From Kushneria sinocarnis (GTDB taxonomy: Bacteria; Pseudomonadota; Gammaproteobacteria; Pseudomonadales; Halomonadaceae), in assembly GCF_003633775.1 (NCBI RefSeq), contig NZ_RBIN01000001.1:124001-188000 (forward strand): a stretch of DNA of 64,000 nucleotides, read 5' to 3'. Positions 12,150 to 19,454 of this stretch are shown here, one piece after another. The notes below the pieces were generated by a model that saw nothing but the letters and a program-made list of their open reading frames with translations, was not told the origin of the DNA and did no database searches. Position 1 is the first letter of the stretch. Every line of letters begins with the position of its first letter. The position numbers were made by a program, and so were the translations under genes.

Positions 12150-13196
12150 CTAGCGTTCGAGGGCTATTTCGCGGCGCTCCCGGGCACTCCGGTGGGCGGC
12201 CTCGATCACGCGGATGACATCGCCGGCCTGTGCGGCGCTCACCGGCAGCGGCGCGCCTTCCAGGGCGGCGGCAGCCACCCCGGCATAGAAGGCCTCGTAG
12301 CGGCCGTGCTCGGACGCAATATGCTGCTGCCGGCCCTGGGCATCGGTATAAAGCCCCCACTGCGCCTGCGGCTCCTCGCCCCAGCCCGGCTGGCCGGGAA
12401 GCCCGCCGGCCTTGAGCTGCGCCTCCTGAACATCGAGGCCGTACTTGACGAAGCTGCCGCCATCGCCGTGAACCGCCAGATGCGGCCCGGGTCCGGCCAT
12501 CATGCAGGAGGCGCCGAGAATGACGCGGCGGCGGCCGTAACGCAGCAGCAGATGAAACCAGTCATCGACCCGGGCCTGCTCGCGCTGGGGCTGGACGTCG
12601 GCGGTGATCGCCTCCGGCAGGCCGAACAGCACGAGCGCCTGATCGATCAGGTGGGCGCCCAGATCGTACAGCACGCCGGACCCCGGCTCGGTGGTCTCCC
12701 GCCAGCCCGTTTTGGGCGTGGGGCGAAAGCGGTCGAAGTGCGCCTCGTAGTGCAGCACCTCCCCGAGCTGCCCGCCCCGGAGGAGTCCCGCGAGGGTTAG
12801 GAAATCGCTGTCCCAGCGGCGATTGTGGAAGACGCTGAGCAACAGCCCGCGCTCGTGGGCAAGTGCCGTCAGCGCGCGGGCGCGTTCGGCGGTCACGGTG
12901 AAGGGCTTGTCGATCACCACATGCTTGCCGGCGCGCAGGGCGTGCTCGGCCAGTTCGGCGTGGCTGGTGTTGGGGGTGGCGATCACCACCAGTGCAATCG
13001 CCGGGTCCTCGATCAGCGCGGTCGGCTCGGTGATGGTGACACCGGGCAAGTCATGCGCGATCTGCGCCTGCCGGCTGCTGGCCACGGCGGTCAGCTCGAG
13101 GCGGGGTTCGGCGCCGATCAGCGGGGCGTGAAAGGCGGCGCCGGCGGTGCCGTAGCCGATCAGTCCGGTGGTCAGGCGGTGGGATGAGGCCGTCAT
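12150..13196 (-). CDS. Gfo/Idh/MocA-family NAD(P)-dependent oxidoreductase (YdgJ-like)
   Basis: 348 residues. N-terminal Rossmann fold with GLIGYGTAGAAFHAPLI at residue 11, ATPNTSHAELAEHAL near 75 and the family signature GKHVVIDKPFTV near 90; then the C-terminal alpha/beta domain with FHNRRWDSDFLTL and YDLGAHLIDQALVLFGLP. The pattern follows E. coli YdgJ along its whole length. Presumed to oxidise or reduce a sugar or polyol; the substrate is not known. It is convergent with gabT and alone in its orientation apart from the downstream-transcribed neighbours beyond 13.2 kb. Confidence 0.85.
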   Translation of the reverse strand: MTASSHRLTTGLIGYGTAGAAFHAPLIGAEPRLELTAVASSRQAQIAHDLPGVTITEPTALIEDPAIALVVIATPNTSHAELAEHALRAGKHVVIDKPFTVTAERARALTALAHERGLLLSVFHNRRWDSDFLTLAGLLRGGQLGEVLHYEAHFDRFRPTPKTGWRETTEPGSGVLYDLGAHLIDQALVLFGLPEAITADVQPQREQARVDDWFHLLLRYGRRRVILGASCMMAGPGPHLAVHGDGGSFVKYGLDVQEAQLKAGGLPGQPGWGEEPQAQWGLYTDAQGRQQHIASEHGRYEAFYAGVAAAALEGAPLPVSAAQAGDVIRVIEAAHRSARERREIALER

Positions 13197-13281
13197 GCCG
13201 GGCGCTCCATGTCCGCATTCGGTTCGGGTGGCACGACTGCCGCCGGACCGGGGCGCACCGGCTCGGGCAGCCGGCAGTGCG

Positions 13282-13698
13282 TTACTCCTGGTGGCCGACG
13301 CGATCGGAGAGCCGGTCGAGCGTGCCGGTCAGCTCGATGGCCAGCGTCAGATCGGCCAGCTCGCGGGGGCTGAACTGGCGGATGGCCAGCAGCCGGCTCT
13401 GGTTGTCCCGCGGGCGGAAGTGGGTAAAGACCTCGCACCAGGCAAGGGCTGCCCGCTCGCGCTCGCTGTACTTGTCGGAAGAGGACCAGTCGGCCAGCTC
13501 GTCGATCTTGTCACGCGAGACCCCCATGTCGATGGCCTCGGCCACGCGCATGTGCCGACAGTTGTCGCAGCCGTTGATCTGCGAGGCACGCAGTTCGGCC
13601 AGACAGCGAATCGACGGATCGAGACTGCAGGTACGAATCGAACGGGTATTGTTATAGACCTCCTGGAGGTCGATTCGAGCGTCCCGGGCAGTGGCCAT
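13282..13698 (-). CDS. carboxymuconolactone decarboxylase / AhpD-like protein
   Basis: 138 residues from the ATG at 13698, preceded by GGAGA 5 bp upstream; longer readings lack this. It has the CMD-like helical fold pattern: LDPSIRCLAELRASQINGCDNC, then DKIDELADW, SERERAALAWCEVFTH and LADLTLAIELTGTLDRLS. The usual redox motif is CxxCxxxH; here the CxxC is present (CDNC) but arginine stands where the histidine is expected, and the histidine is two residues after the second cysteine. This may alter peroxidase activity. Probably an antioxidant protein. Confidence 0.75.
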   Translation of the reverse strand: MATARDARIDLQEVYNNTRSIRTCSLDPSIRCLAELRASQINGCDNCRHMRVAEAIDMGVSRDKIDELADWSSSDKYSERERAALAWCEVFTHFRPRDNQSRLLAIRQFSPRELADLTLAIELTGTLDRLSDRVGHQE

Positions 13699-13835
13699 GA
13701 GTGTGTCTCCGTGCAGGGGGGAGCGAGCGCGTCCCGTAGGCAATGAGTACCGCTGGGGTACTGTTTGGTTCATGGAAGTCGATCCGCACCCGATTTGCAA
13801 CAACCGGCCTTGCAATGATTGACCGCGGTTGCAAA

Positions 13836-14168
13836 TCAGGCGTCCCGCCCCCGGGGTGCGGCGCGTTCGTGACTCAGCAGATATTCGGCGATTTCGTGCC
13901 ACTCCTCGTCCAGCGACGTGGTTGCCACGGGCCGTTCGGCGCGCCGATACCAGTAGCCGGCATTGCCCAGATCGCCCTCGCGGCGGTGCAGGTGGGCATG
14001 AACCCAGGCCTCGTCGCGGCCGGAAGCGGTATCGACCTGGTCGTGTGCCTGGTGCCAGTCGGACTTGCCGGCCCACCACAGGGCCCGCAGCGGGGTGCTC
14101 ATGGCCTCCGGCGGGGCGGTGTCGTCGAGGCTGTCGATGAAGCGCTGCAGTTGCCGTTGCACGTCCAT
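13836..14168 (-). CDS. conserved hypothetical protein with a WYRRA motif
   Basis: 110 residues from the ATG at 14168, which follows GGGAG at 5 bp. I recognise the type but not a function: proteins with LRALWWAGKSDWHQAHDQVD followed by EAWVHAHLHRREGDLGNAGYWYRRA are widespread in proteobacteria and look like two tetratricopeptide-type helix pairs. No signal peptide or membrane segment. It lies between the AhpD-like gene and a flavin reductase-like gene, all on the same strand. Confidence 0.65.
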   Translation of the reverse strand: MDVQRQLQRFIDSLDDTAPPEAMSTPLRALWWAGKSDWHQAHDQVDTASGRDEAWVHAHLHRREGDLGNAGYWYRRAERPVATTSLDEEWHEIAEYLLSHERAAPRGRDA

Positions 14169-14229
14169 GGGCTCTCCCATTGTCCGGTAACATGATCCAG
14201 GGCGGTGAGGCGCCCGCGATGCTTCGGCA

Positions 14230-14850
14230 TCATTCGGGGCGCTGCATGCGAAAGCGCTGGGCCTCGCTGACGCTGAAGTAGTCTGCCGGGCCGCCGGCAC
14301 GCATGATCGGCTCCGCCCTGGCGGTATCGTAGATGCCGTCGACCAGCATGTCTTGTGCAATGTGTACGCCGACCACTTCGCCGATCACCAGCCAGTTGTC
14401 GGTGGGTGTGCCATCGGCACTCTCGAGACGCAGGATGTGGCAGAGCCGGCACTCGAAGGAGACCGGTGTGCGTGCCACCCGGGGAGCATCGATCACCCGC
14501 GAGGGTGCCGTCGCCAGCCCGGCCAGTTCGAACTCGTCGACGCCGGGTGCCACCGGGGCCGAGCTCCGGTTCATGGCTTCTGCCAGCTCGCGGGTAGCCA
14601 GATTCCAGCAGAATTCGCCGCTCTGCTCGATATTGCTCACGCTGTCCTTGTGGCCGTAGCTGGAGAAGCCGATCATCGGCGGTGCGGCGTTCAGCGCATT
14701 GAAAAAGCTGTAGGGGGCCAGGTTGTACGTACCATCCTCGGCCACCGAGGAGATCCAGCCGATCGGGCGCGGCGCCACGATGGCCTTGAAGGGGTCGTGG
14801 GGCAGGCCGTGACCGCGGGCGGGTTCGTAGAAGTGAAAGGCTTCGCTCAT
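14230..14850 (-). CDS. flavin reductase-like (FMN-binding split-barrel) protein
   Basis: 206 residues starting at the ATG at 14850. The flavin-binding split-barrel pattern is clear: FKAIVAPRPIGWISSVAEDGTYNLAPYSFFN near residues 20-50, then MIGFSSYGHKDSVSNIEQSGEFCWNLA and EVVGVHIAQDMLVDGIYD. Such proteins bind FMN and act as flavin reductases or as partners of flavin monooxygenases. The specific reaction is unknown. It reads leftward and shares a divergent promoter region with the nucleotidyltransferase-like gene at 14958. Confidence 0.8.
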   Translation of the reverse strand: MSEAFHFYEPARGHGLPHDPFKAIVAPRPIGWISSVAEDGTYNLAPYSFFNALNAAPPMIGFSSYGHKDSVSNIEQSGEFCWNLATRELAEAMNRSSAPVAPGVDEFELAGLATAPSRVIDAPRVARTPVSFECRLCHILRLESADGTPTDNWLVIGEVVGVHIAQDMLVDGIYDTARAEPIMRAGGPADYFSVSEAQRFRMQRPE

Positions 14851-14957
14851 GAAGGTTCCATTTCGTCTGGGGTGTGATGACACCCGGAACATGTCTGCCT
14901 TCAGCCTAAATCAGCAGCGCCGGATTGCCAGTATTGCGTGTCACCGGGGAGCATGTC

Positions 14958-15545
14958 GTGTCGAGGGAGTCGGAGCAGCGCATCGCCTGCTGGCTGCGCG
15001 AGGATGATGAGCGCATGGCGGCGCTGCGGGCGCTGGCCGAGCTGGCCCTGCCGGATGCCTGGCTGGCCGCCGGGTTCGTGCGCAACCTGGTCTGGGATCG
15101 GCTGCACGGCTATTCGCCGCCCACGCCACTCAACGATCTGGACGTGCTCCATTTCGATGCCACCGACTGCTCGCGTGCCTCGGAACAGGCGCTCGAGGCC
15201 CGGCTCGGGGCGCGGCTGGCGCGCCCCTGGTCGGTGCGCAACCAGGCGCGCATGCATCACCGCAATGGCGATCCCCCCTATCAGGACAGCATCGATGCGA
15301 TGCGCTACTGGGTAGAGCTCGAAACGGCGGTGGCAGTGCGTCTGGTAGCGAACGATACGCTGCAGATTGCGGCGCCGTTCGGGCTGCAGTCATTGCTGGG
15401 CGGCCGGTTGACTCCCAACCCGTATCGGCCGCGGCCGCAGGCCTTTGCACGGCGCTGTGCCGACAAGGGCTGGCTGCAGCGGTGGCCGCGGCTGAGCAAG
15501 CGCTCACTTCGAGAGGCCGTCAGCCCTGATGACCCGCTCGCCTGA
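14958..15545 (+). CDS. nucleotidyltransferase family protein (DUF925-like)
   Basis: 195 residues from the GTG at 14958, chosen because GGGGAG lies 6 bp upstream; the longer frame would need a TTG start. Recognisable: LPDAWLAAGFVRNLVWDRLHGY, then PLNDLDVLHFD, which supplies the Gx(n)DxD acidic pair of nucleotidyltransferases, and AVAVRLVANDTLQIAAPFGLQ with NPYRPRPQAFARR near the C-terminus. The family is uncharacterised. It ends 48 bp before parS site 2. Confidence 0.75.
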   Translation: MSRESEQRIACWLREDDERMAALRALAELALPDAWLAAGFVRNLVWDRLHGYSPPTPLNDLDVLHFDATDCSRASEQALEARLGARLARPWSVRNQARMHHRNGDPPYQDSIDAMRYWVELETAVAVRLVANDTLQIAAPFGLQSLLGGRLTPNPYRPRPQAFARRCADKGWLQRWPRLSKRSLREAVSPDDPLA

Positions 15546-15594
15546 GTATGCGTCAGTGTTGTTCGTTCGGCTGTCGAAGGTGGCGCTGATGGCA

Positions 15595-15610
15595 TGTTTC
15601 ACGTGAAACA
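15595..15610. other. parS site 2
   Basis: Exact TGTTTCACGTGAAACA within an 18-bp palindrome (15594-15611), between the converging genes that end at 15545 and 15611. Confidence 0.9.
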
Positions 15611-16162
15611 TCAGCGCTCGCCCGGGGCGGTGAGAAAGGTCTGCTCGTCGTCGCGGGTCGCGCGGCCCAGTACGGCATTGCGCCACGGGAAGCGACCGAA
15701 GCGGCGGATGACCTCGCAGTGGTGGCGGGCATCCGGCAAATGGCGTTCCAGCCCGGGCTGGTCGAACAGGCGCAGGGCATGCTGCTGCATCGTCAGCGAT
15801 TCACTGTGCATCAGCGGCATGTAGACAAAGGGGCGGTGGTGCAGGGCGAGGCGCTGATCACACTCCCGGTCGATCGCTTCCTGGGCGAGAATCAGCGCCA
15901 GCGGGTCCTGCTGCCAGGCGCGGGGATCGTCGCGGAAGAGGTTGCGGGAGAACTGGTCCAGCACGATGATCTCTGCCAGCCGGCCCTCGTCGCTGGCGCG
16001 CCAGCACCAGAGCTCGCCGGCCGCGGCGCGCGCATGCAGTGCCAGGAAGCGCTCGCGGATGGCGGCATCGACCTGCGCGTCGCGACGAAACCACTGGCGT
16101 GGGCGCAGCTCTTTGAACCAGAAGTCGAGCACCCGGGTCGGCGAGTCCGCCGCCTCGCTCAT
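15611..16162 (-). CDS. DUF924 family protein
   Basis: 183 residues, function unknown. The DUF924 pattern is seen: VLDFWFKELRPRQWF at the N-terminus, LAEIIVLDQFSRNLFRDDPRA near residue 75, and VYMPLMHSESLTMQQ near 120. Predicted all-helical, TPR-like. Its ATG overlaps the stop of the upstream ubiF-like gene (ATGA), so it is translated from the gmhB-ubiF transcript. The stop codon touches the parS palindrome. Confidence 0.8.
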   Translation of the reverse strand: MSEAADSPTRVLDFWFKELRPRQWFRRDAQVDAAIRERFLALHARAAAGELWCWRASDEGRLAEIIVLDQFSRNLFRDDPRAWQQDPLALILAQEAIDRECDQRLALHHRPFVYMPLMHSESLTMQQHALRLFDQPGLERHLPDARHHCEVIRRFGRFPWRNAVLGRATRDDEQTFLTAPGER

Positions 16163-17376
16163 GTCGGGCCCACCGCCAGCTTCATCATCAGCCGCTTGAC
16201 GGGCGTCAGGTGATTGGCCCCGCCGAGCCCGCGGCCGAACAGGTCGGCGGCCGGGGAGCGGAACAGGTCGTGCAGCTGATCGACGGCCGCCAGCATGGCG
16301 GCGTTGCGCGGCCACTGATGACGCTGATAGTGCCGCAGCGCCCGCACGTCACCGGGATCACGGCCGTAGCGCAGGGCGCGCTCGAGCTGCTCTCCCAGCT
16401 GCTCGACATCGGCCAACCCGAGGTTGACGCCCTGGCCTGCCATGGGATGAATCACGTGGGCGGCATCACCGATCAGTGCCAGCCTTGGGGCGACATAGCG
16501 CTGGGCATGCTGGCGGGTAATGGGAAACTGGCCGCGCTCGAGGATGGTCTCGATCTCGGGCAGGCGCGGCGGGAAGTGCTGGCGTATGGCGGCTCGCAGC
16601 GCTTCATCATCGAGCGACATGCGTCGCCGCACGGTATCGGGGCGATCGTACCAGATCAGCGAGGCCTGGCCTGCATGCAGCGGCAGCAGGGCAAGCGGCC
16701 CGTCCGGAGTGAAGACCTGCCAGGTGGTATGCCGATCGCGGTGTTCGGCCAGGCGGACATTGATGACCTGGGCGTTCTGCGCATAGTCGCGCGAGCGGGT
16801 GCCGATGCCGGCCTCGCGGCGCACCGTCGAGCGGGCGCCATCGGCGCCGATCAGCAGCGCAGCTTCGATGATGCGCTCGTCCTCCAGCGTGAGGCGCTGA
16901 TGATCGGCCAGGGCCTCGCGGCTGCGTACGCGGCTCTCCGGCAGCAGGGTGACCCGCTCCTGCTGGCACAGCTGCTGCCACAGCGCGTAACGCAGGCGAT
17001 CATTCTCGACAAAGACGCCGAAGCGGGCAAGATCGATGTCCGAGGCCTCGAAGCTCAGGGCGGCCGGGCGGTGGCAGTCACCGGCTTCCAGCCGGTCGAA
17101 GGTGTTCAGAAACTGCTCCGGCAGGTAATTCAGCACGCCGTTGCGTTCGAGCAGCGCGAGGGCGCCGGCATTGAGCGACGTGGTGCGCAGGCTCAGGGTG
17201 TCCGCAGCGATGGCTTCCGGTGCGGTATCGGCATCGATGACGGCAATCGTCAGGCCGGGGCGGCCATCGGCAGGCGAGCGGGCTTCGATCTCTCCCAGGC
17301 GTACTGCCATGGCCAGGCCCACGATACCGCCACCCTGAATCACCACATCGAAGCGCTGAAGAGTCGTGTCTGCCAT
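16159..17376 (-). CDS. ubiF: ubiquinone-biosynthesis flavin hydroxylase, UbiF-like
   Basis: FAD-dependent aromatic hydroxylase of the UbiH/COQ6 family, 405 residues. FAD dinucleotide site GGGIVGLAMAVRL near residue 14, the DG motif GADGARSTVRREAGI, and GDAAHVIHPMAGQGVNLGLAD near residue 295. The stretch TTWQVFTPDGPLALLPL with SLIWYD resembles UbiF more than UbiH or UbiI, so the likely reaction is the last (C6) hydroxylation in ubiquinone synthesis. It stands in an operon gmhB-ubiF-DUF924, 37 bp after gmhB. Two paralogues (ubiH, ubiI) lie at 47.8 and 49.1 kb. Confidence 0.8.
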   Translation of the reverse strand: MADTTLQRFDVVIQGGGIVGLAMAVRLGEIEARSPADGRPGLTIAVIDADTAPEAIAADTLSLRTTSLNAGALALLERNGVLNYLPEQFLNTFDRLEAGDCHRPAALSFEASDIDLARFGVFVENDRLRYALWQQLCQQERVTLLPESRVRSREALADHQRLTLEDERIIEAALLIGADGARSTVRREAGIGTRSRDYAQNAQVINVRLAEHRDRHTTWQVFTPDGPLALLPLHAGQASLIWYDRPDTVRRRMSLDDEALRAAIRQHFPPRLPEIETILERGQFPITRQHAQRYVAPRLALIGDAAHVIHPMAGQGVNLGLADVEQLGEQLERALRYGRDPGDVRALRHYQRHQWPRNAAMLAAVDQLHDLFRSPAADLFGRGLGGANHLTPVKRLMMKLAVGPT

Positions 17377-17413
17377 GGTGTCGTCCGTCAGTGGAAAGAG
17401 GGAGGGAAGATGC

Positions 17414-17989
17414 TCAGGGCGTGACGCTGCGCAGCTCGCCGGCCAGCAGCCGGCGTGCGAAATCGAGCAGGGAGTCGGCCACCACGACATCCTCGGGGCG
17501 CTCGACCTGATCAAGATCGCCCAGCGTGATCCGCCCCTTGCCGGTCAGCACCAGTGCCACCCGGCAGCCGGCACTGCGGCCGGCCTGCAGGTCGCGCAGG
17601 CTGTCGCCGACCATCCAGGCGCCGTCGAGCGAGGCCAGGCCGAGTGCCTCGCGGATCTCGAACAGCATGCCGGGCCGGGGCTTGCGACTGTCGCTGGCGT
17701 CATCCGGACCGTGCGGGCACCAGGCAACATGCGCGAGCTCTCCGCCGTATCGGCGCACCTCGTGACGCATCTTGTCGTGCATGGCCGTCAGCACGGATTC
17801 ATCGAAGTAGCCGCGGGCAATCCCGGACTGGTTGGTGGCCACGGCAATCTGCCAGTCACCACGATGCAGCAGGGCGATCGCTTCCAGTGCCTGGGGCATG
17901 GCGATCCACTGCTCGGGAGAGCGGATGAACTCTTCCGAATCCTCGTTGATGACGCCGTCGCGATCGAGAATGACCAGCCCTTCGCTCAT
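17414..17989 (-). CDS. gmhB: D-glycero-beta-D-manno-heptose-1,7-bisphosphate 7-phosphatase
   Basis: HAD-family phosphatase making heptose 1-phosphate for the LPS core, 191 residues. Motif I LDRDGVIN at residues 8-15, motif II ATNQSGIARG near 51, and motif III in SRKPRPGM with GDSLRDLQAG near 130. Known GmhB enzymes carry a zinc loop CxH...CxC. Here the first half (CPH) is present but the loop is short and the second half reads SDS rather than CDC, so two of four zinc ligands are serine. First gene of the operon with ubiF. Its partners hldE and hldD lie at 39.6 and 30.8 kb. Confidence 0.85.
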   Translation of the reverse strand: MSEGLVILDRDGVINEDSEEFIRSPEQWIAMPQALEAIALLHRGDWQIAVATNQSGIARGYFDESVLTAMHDKMRHEVRRYGGELAHVAWCPHGPDDASDSRKPRPGMLFEIREALGLASLDGAWMVGDSLRDLQAGRSAGCRVALVLTGKGRITLGDLDQVERPEDVVVADSLLDFARRLLAGELRSVTP

Positions 17990-18071
17990 GCTTCATGCCC
18001 TGTCGGTTGCGAGCTTCAAGTGTAGGGGGCGGGTCGGGGTGGGGCAACCGGAGCGCACCGGCTCCGGCTGA

Positions 18072-18087
18072 TGTTTCACGTGAAACA
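18072..18087. other. parS site 3
   Basis: Exact TGTTTCACGTGAAACA, five bases downstream of the stop of the SDR gene (18092) and upstream of gmhB. Confidence 0.9.
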
Positions 18088-18091
18088 CGGG

Positions 18092-19144
18092 TCAGGGGAT
18101 GATGCGATTGGCGCGCAGATCATCCAGCGCCTGCAGCAGGGTGTCGCGGGCAGGCAGGGTTTCACGGAAGCCGGCCTGGTGAATCCGGTTGACGTCGGAG
18201 ATGACATCGGTCTCGGTATTGAAGACGAAGTTGCCGAAGTCCCAGCCGACCAGCCGCTCCAGATCGGGCTCTACCAGCCCATGGCGCTCGGCCAGACGGC
18301 GCCACAAATCACCCTTGTCGGCCATGTGGCTGGGCAGGTCGAGCGGTACCGGCGAGGCCGTCTCCATGTCCAGATGCCGGGCGACATCCTGCCACAGTCG
18401 CTCCCAGCGGAAGACATCGCCATTGGTGACGTTATAGGCGCGTCCGGCGATATCCGGAGTGGTCGCGGCCCAGACGCTGGCCCGGCCGAGCAGCCCGGCG
18501 TCGGTGAACTGCATCAGTACCCGATAGGCCCGTTCGCTGCCGGGAAAGCGCAGCGGAATGCCTAGCTCCTTCGATAGGGCGGCGAACACGCCCACTACCA
18601 GCGCAATGTTCATCGGGTTGCCGCGCACATTGCCGTCGACCATCACATCGGGACGCAGGGCGACATAATCCCAGGCGGCCTGGTCGGCGCGCGCTGCCAG
18701 CTGGGCCTCCTGGGCCTGATAGATGTTGGGTGGCATGTGCCCGGGGTCGCTCTCGCGGGCGGGAGTGGGCACATCGGCGCCGAGATGGATGCCGTAGATC
18801 TTGAAGCCCTGGTAGATCACCACGCGTTTTAGCGGTGCGCCGGCGGCTTCCAGCGCATCCAGCAGGTTGCCGAGCATCTGCCCGTTGCGTTCGGCCTCCA
18901 CGGAGAGATCCCCATCCGGCGAGAGGGCGGCATAGAACAGGTGGGTGGTGTCGGCGGCCTGCTCGGCGATGATGCGGGCCGTGGCCTCGGCATCGGTCAG
19001 GTCGGCTCGGATGGTCTGCATGCCATCGATGTTCCGGCGGGCCAGCCCCCGGACTTCGGCGCCGGTCCTGTTCAGCTCCCGCGCCGCGCCGTGACCGATG
19101 ATCCCGCTGGCACCGGCGATGAGTGTCTTCATGGCAGTCGTCAT
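18092..19144 (-). CDS. NAD(P)-dependent SDR-type reductase (PRISE-like)
   Basis: 350 residues from the ATG at 19144, which has AAGGAG 5 bp upstream. Extended short-chain dehydrogenase fold: TLIAGASGIIGHGAARELNRTG at the N-terminus, VRGLARR, and ADLTDAEATARI. Instead of the usual YxxxK it shows GFKIYGIHLGA and PNIYQAQEAQL, and WDYVALRPDVMVDGN follows; this arrangement matches the progesterone 5-beta-reductase/iridoid synthase-like (PRISE) group that reduces enones. Substrate in bacteria unknown. Single gene. Confidence 0.75.
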   Translation of the reverse strand: MTTAMKTLIAGASGIIGHGAARELNRTGAEVRGLARRNIDGMQTIRADLTDAEATARIIAEQAADTTHLFYAALSPDGDLSVEAERNGQMLGNLLDALEAAGAPLKRVVIYQGFKIYGIHLGADVPTPARESDPGHMPPNIYQAQEAQLAARADQAAWDYVALRPDVMVDGNVRGNPMNIALVVGVFAALSKELGIPLRFPGSERAYRVLMQFTDAGLLGRASVWAATTPDIAGRAYNVTNGDVFRWERLWQDVARHLDMETASPVPLDLPSHMADKGDLWRRLAERHGLVEPDLERLVGWDFGNFVFNTETDVISDVNRIHQAGFRETLPARDTLLQALDDLRANRIIP

Positions 19145-19385
19145 GGGGTCTCCTTCTGCATGAGTGGCCTGATGAGGGCGACAGGCGATGGCAGCTGTCA
19201 CGCTGACCGCAGGGCGGGCTATAGGGTTGCGGCCGTCACCCCGGATATCCGCCCCTCAATATAGCTCCGCTCCGGGCGGCTTGCCATGACGCTGCGATAG
19301 CGCTGCGGGGGCAGGATCCGTGGCGTCGCTGCGCGAAAGTGGGCCGGCAGCCATGCCGGGCAGTGCAGCGGCAACGGGAAGGCCA

Positions 19386-19401
19386 TGTTTCACGTGAAAC
19401 G
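19386..19401. other. parS site 4
   Basis: The 14-bp core GTTTCACGTGAAAC is perfect (19387-19400); the outermost base on the right is G rather than A. Confidence 0.85.
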
Positions 19402-19421
19402 GTAGGCTGTCCGGTCCGGGG

Positions 19422-19441
19422 CGCCGCCACGGCTGGCGGCG
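19422..19441 (-). terminator. possible terminator hairpin after the TonB-dependent receptor
   Basis: CGCCGCCA (19422-19429) pairs with TGGCGGCG (19434-19441), 13 bp past the receptor stop. No T-run follows, so a terminator role is uncertain. Confidence 0.35.
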
Positions 19442-19454
19442 TCCCGGCAGCGGC

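Larger units (their letters stand above)
19145..19454. other. 310-bp intergenic stretch with parS and a hairpin
   Basis: No convincing coding frame. It contains parS site 4 (19386) and a hairpin (19422-19441). Otherwise nothing recognisable. Confidence 0.6.
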
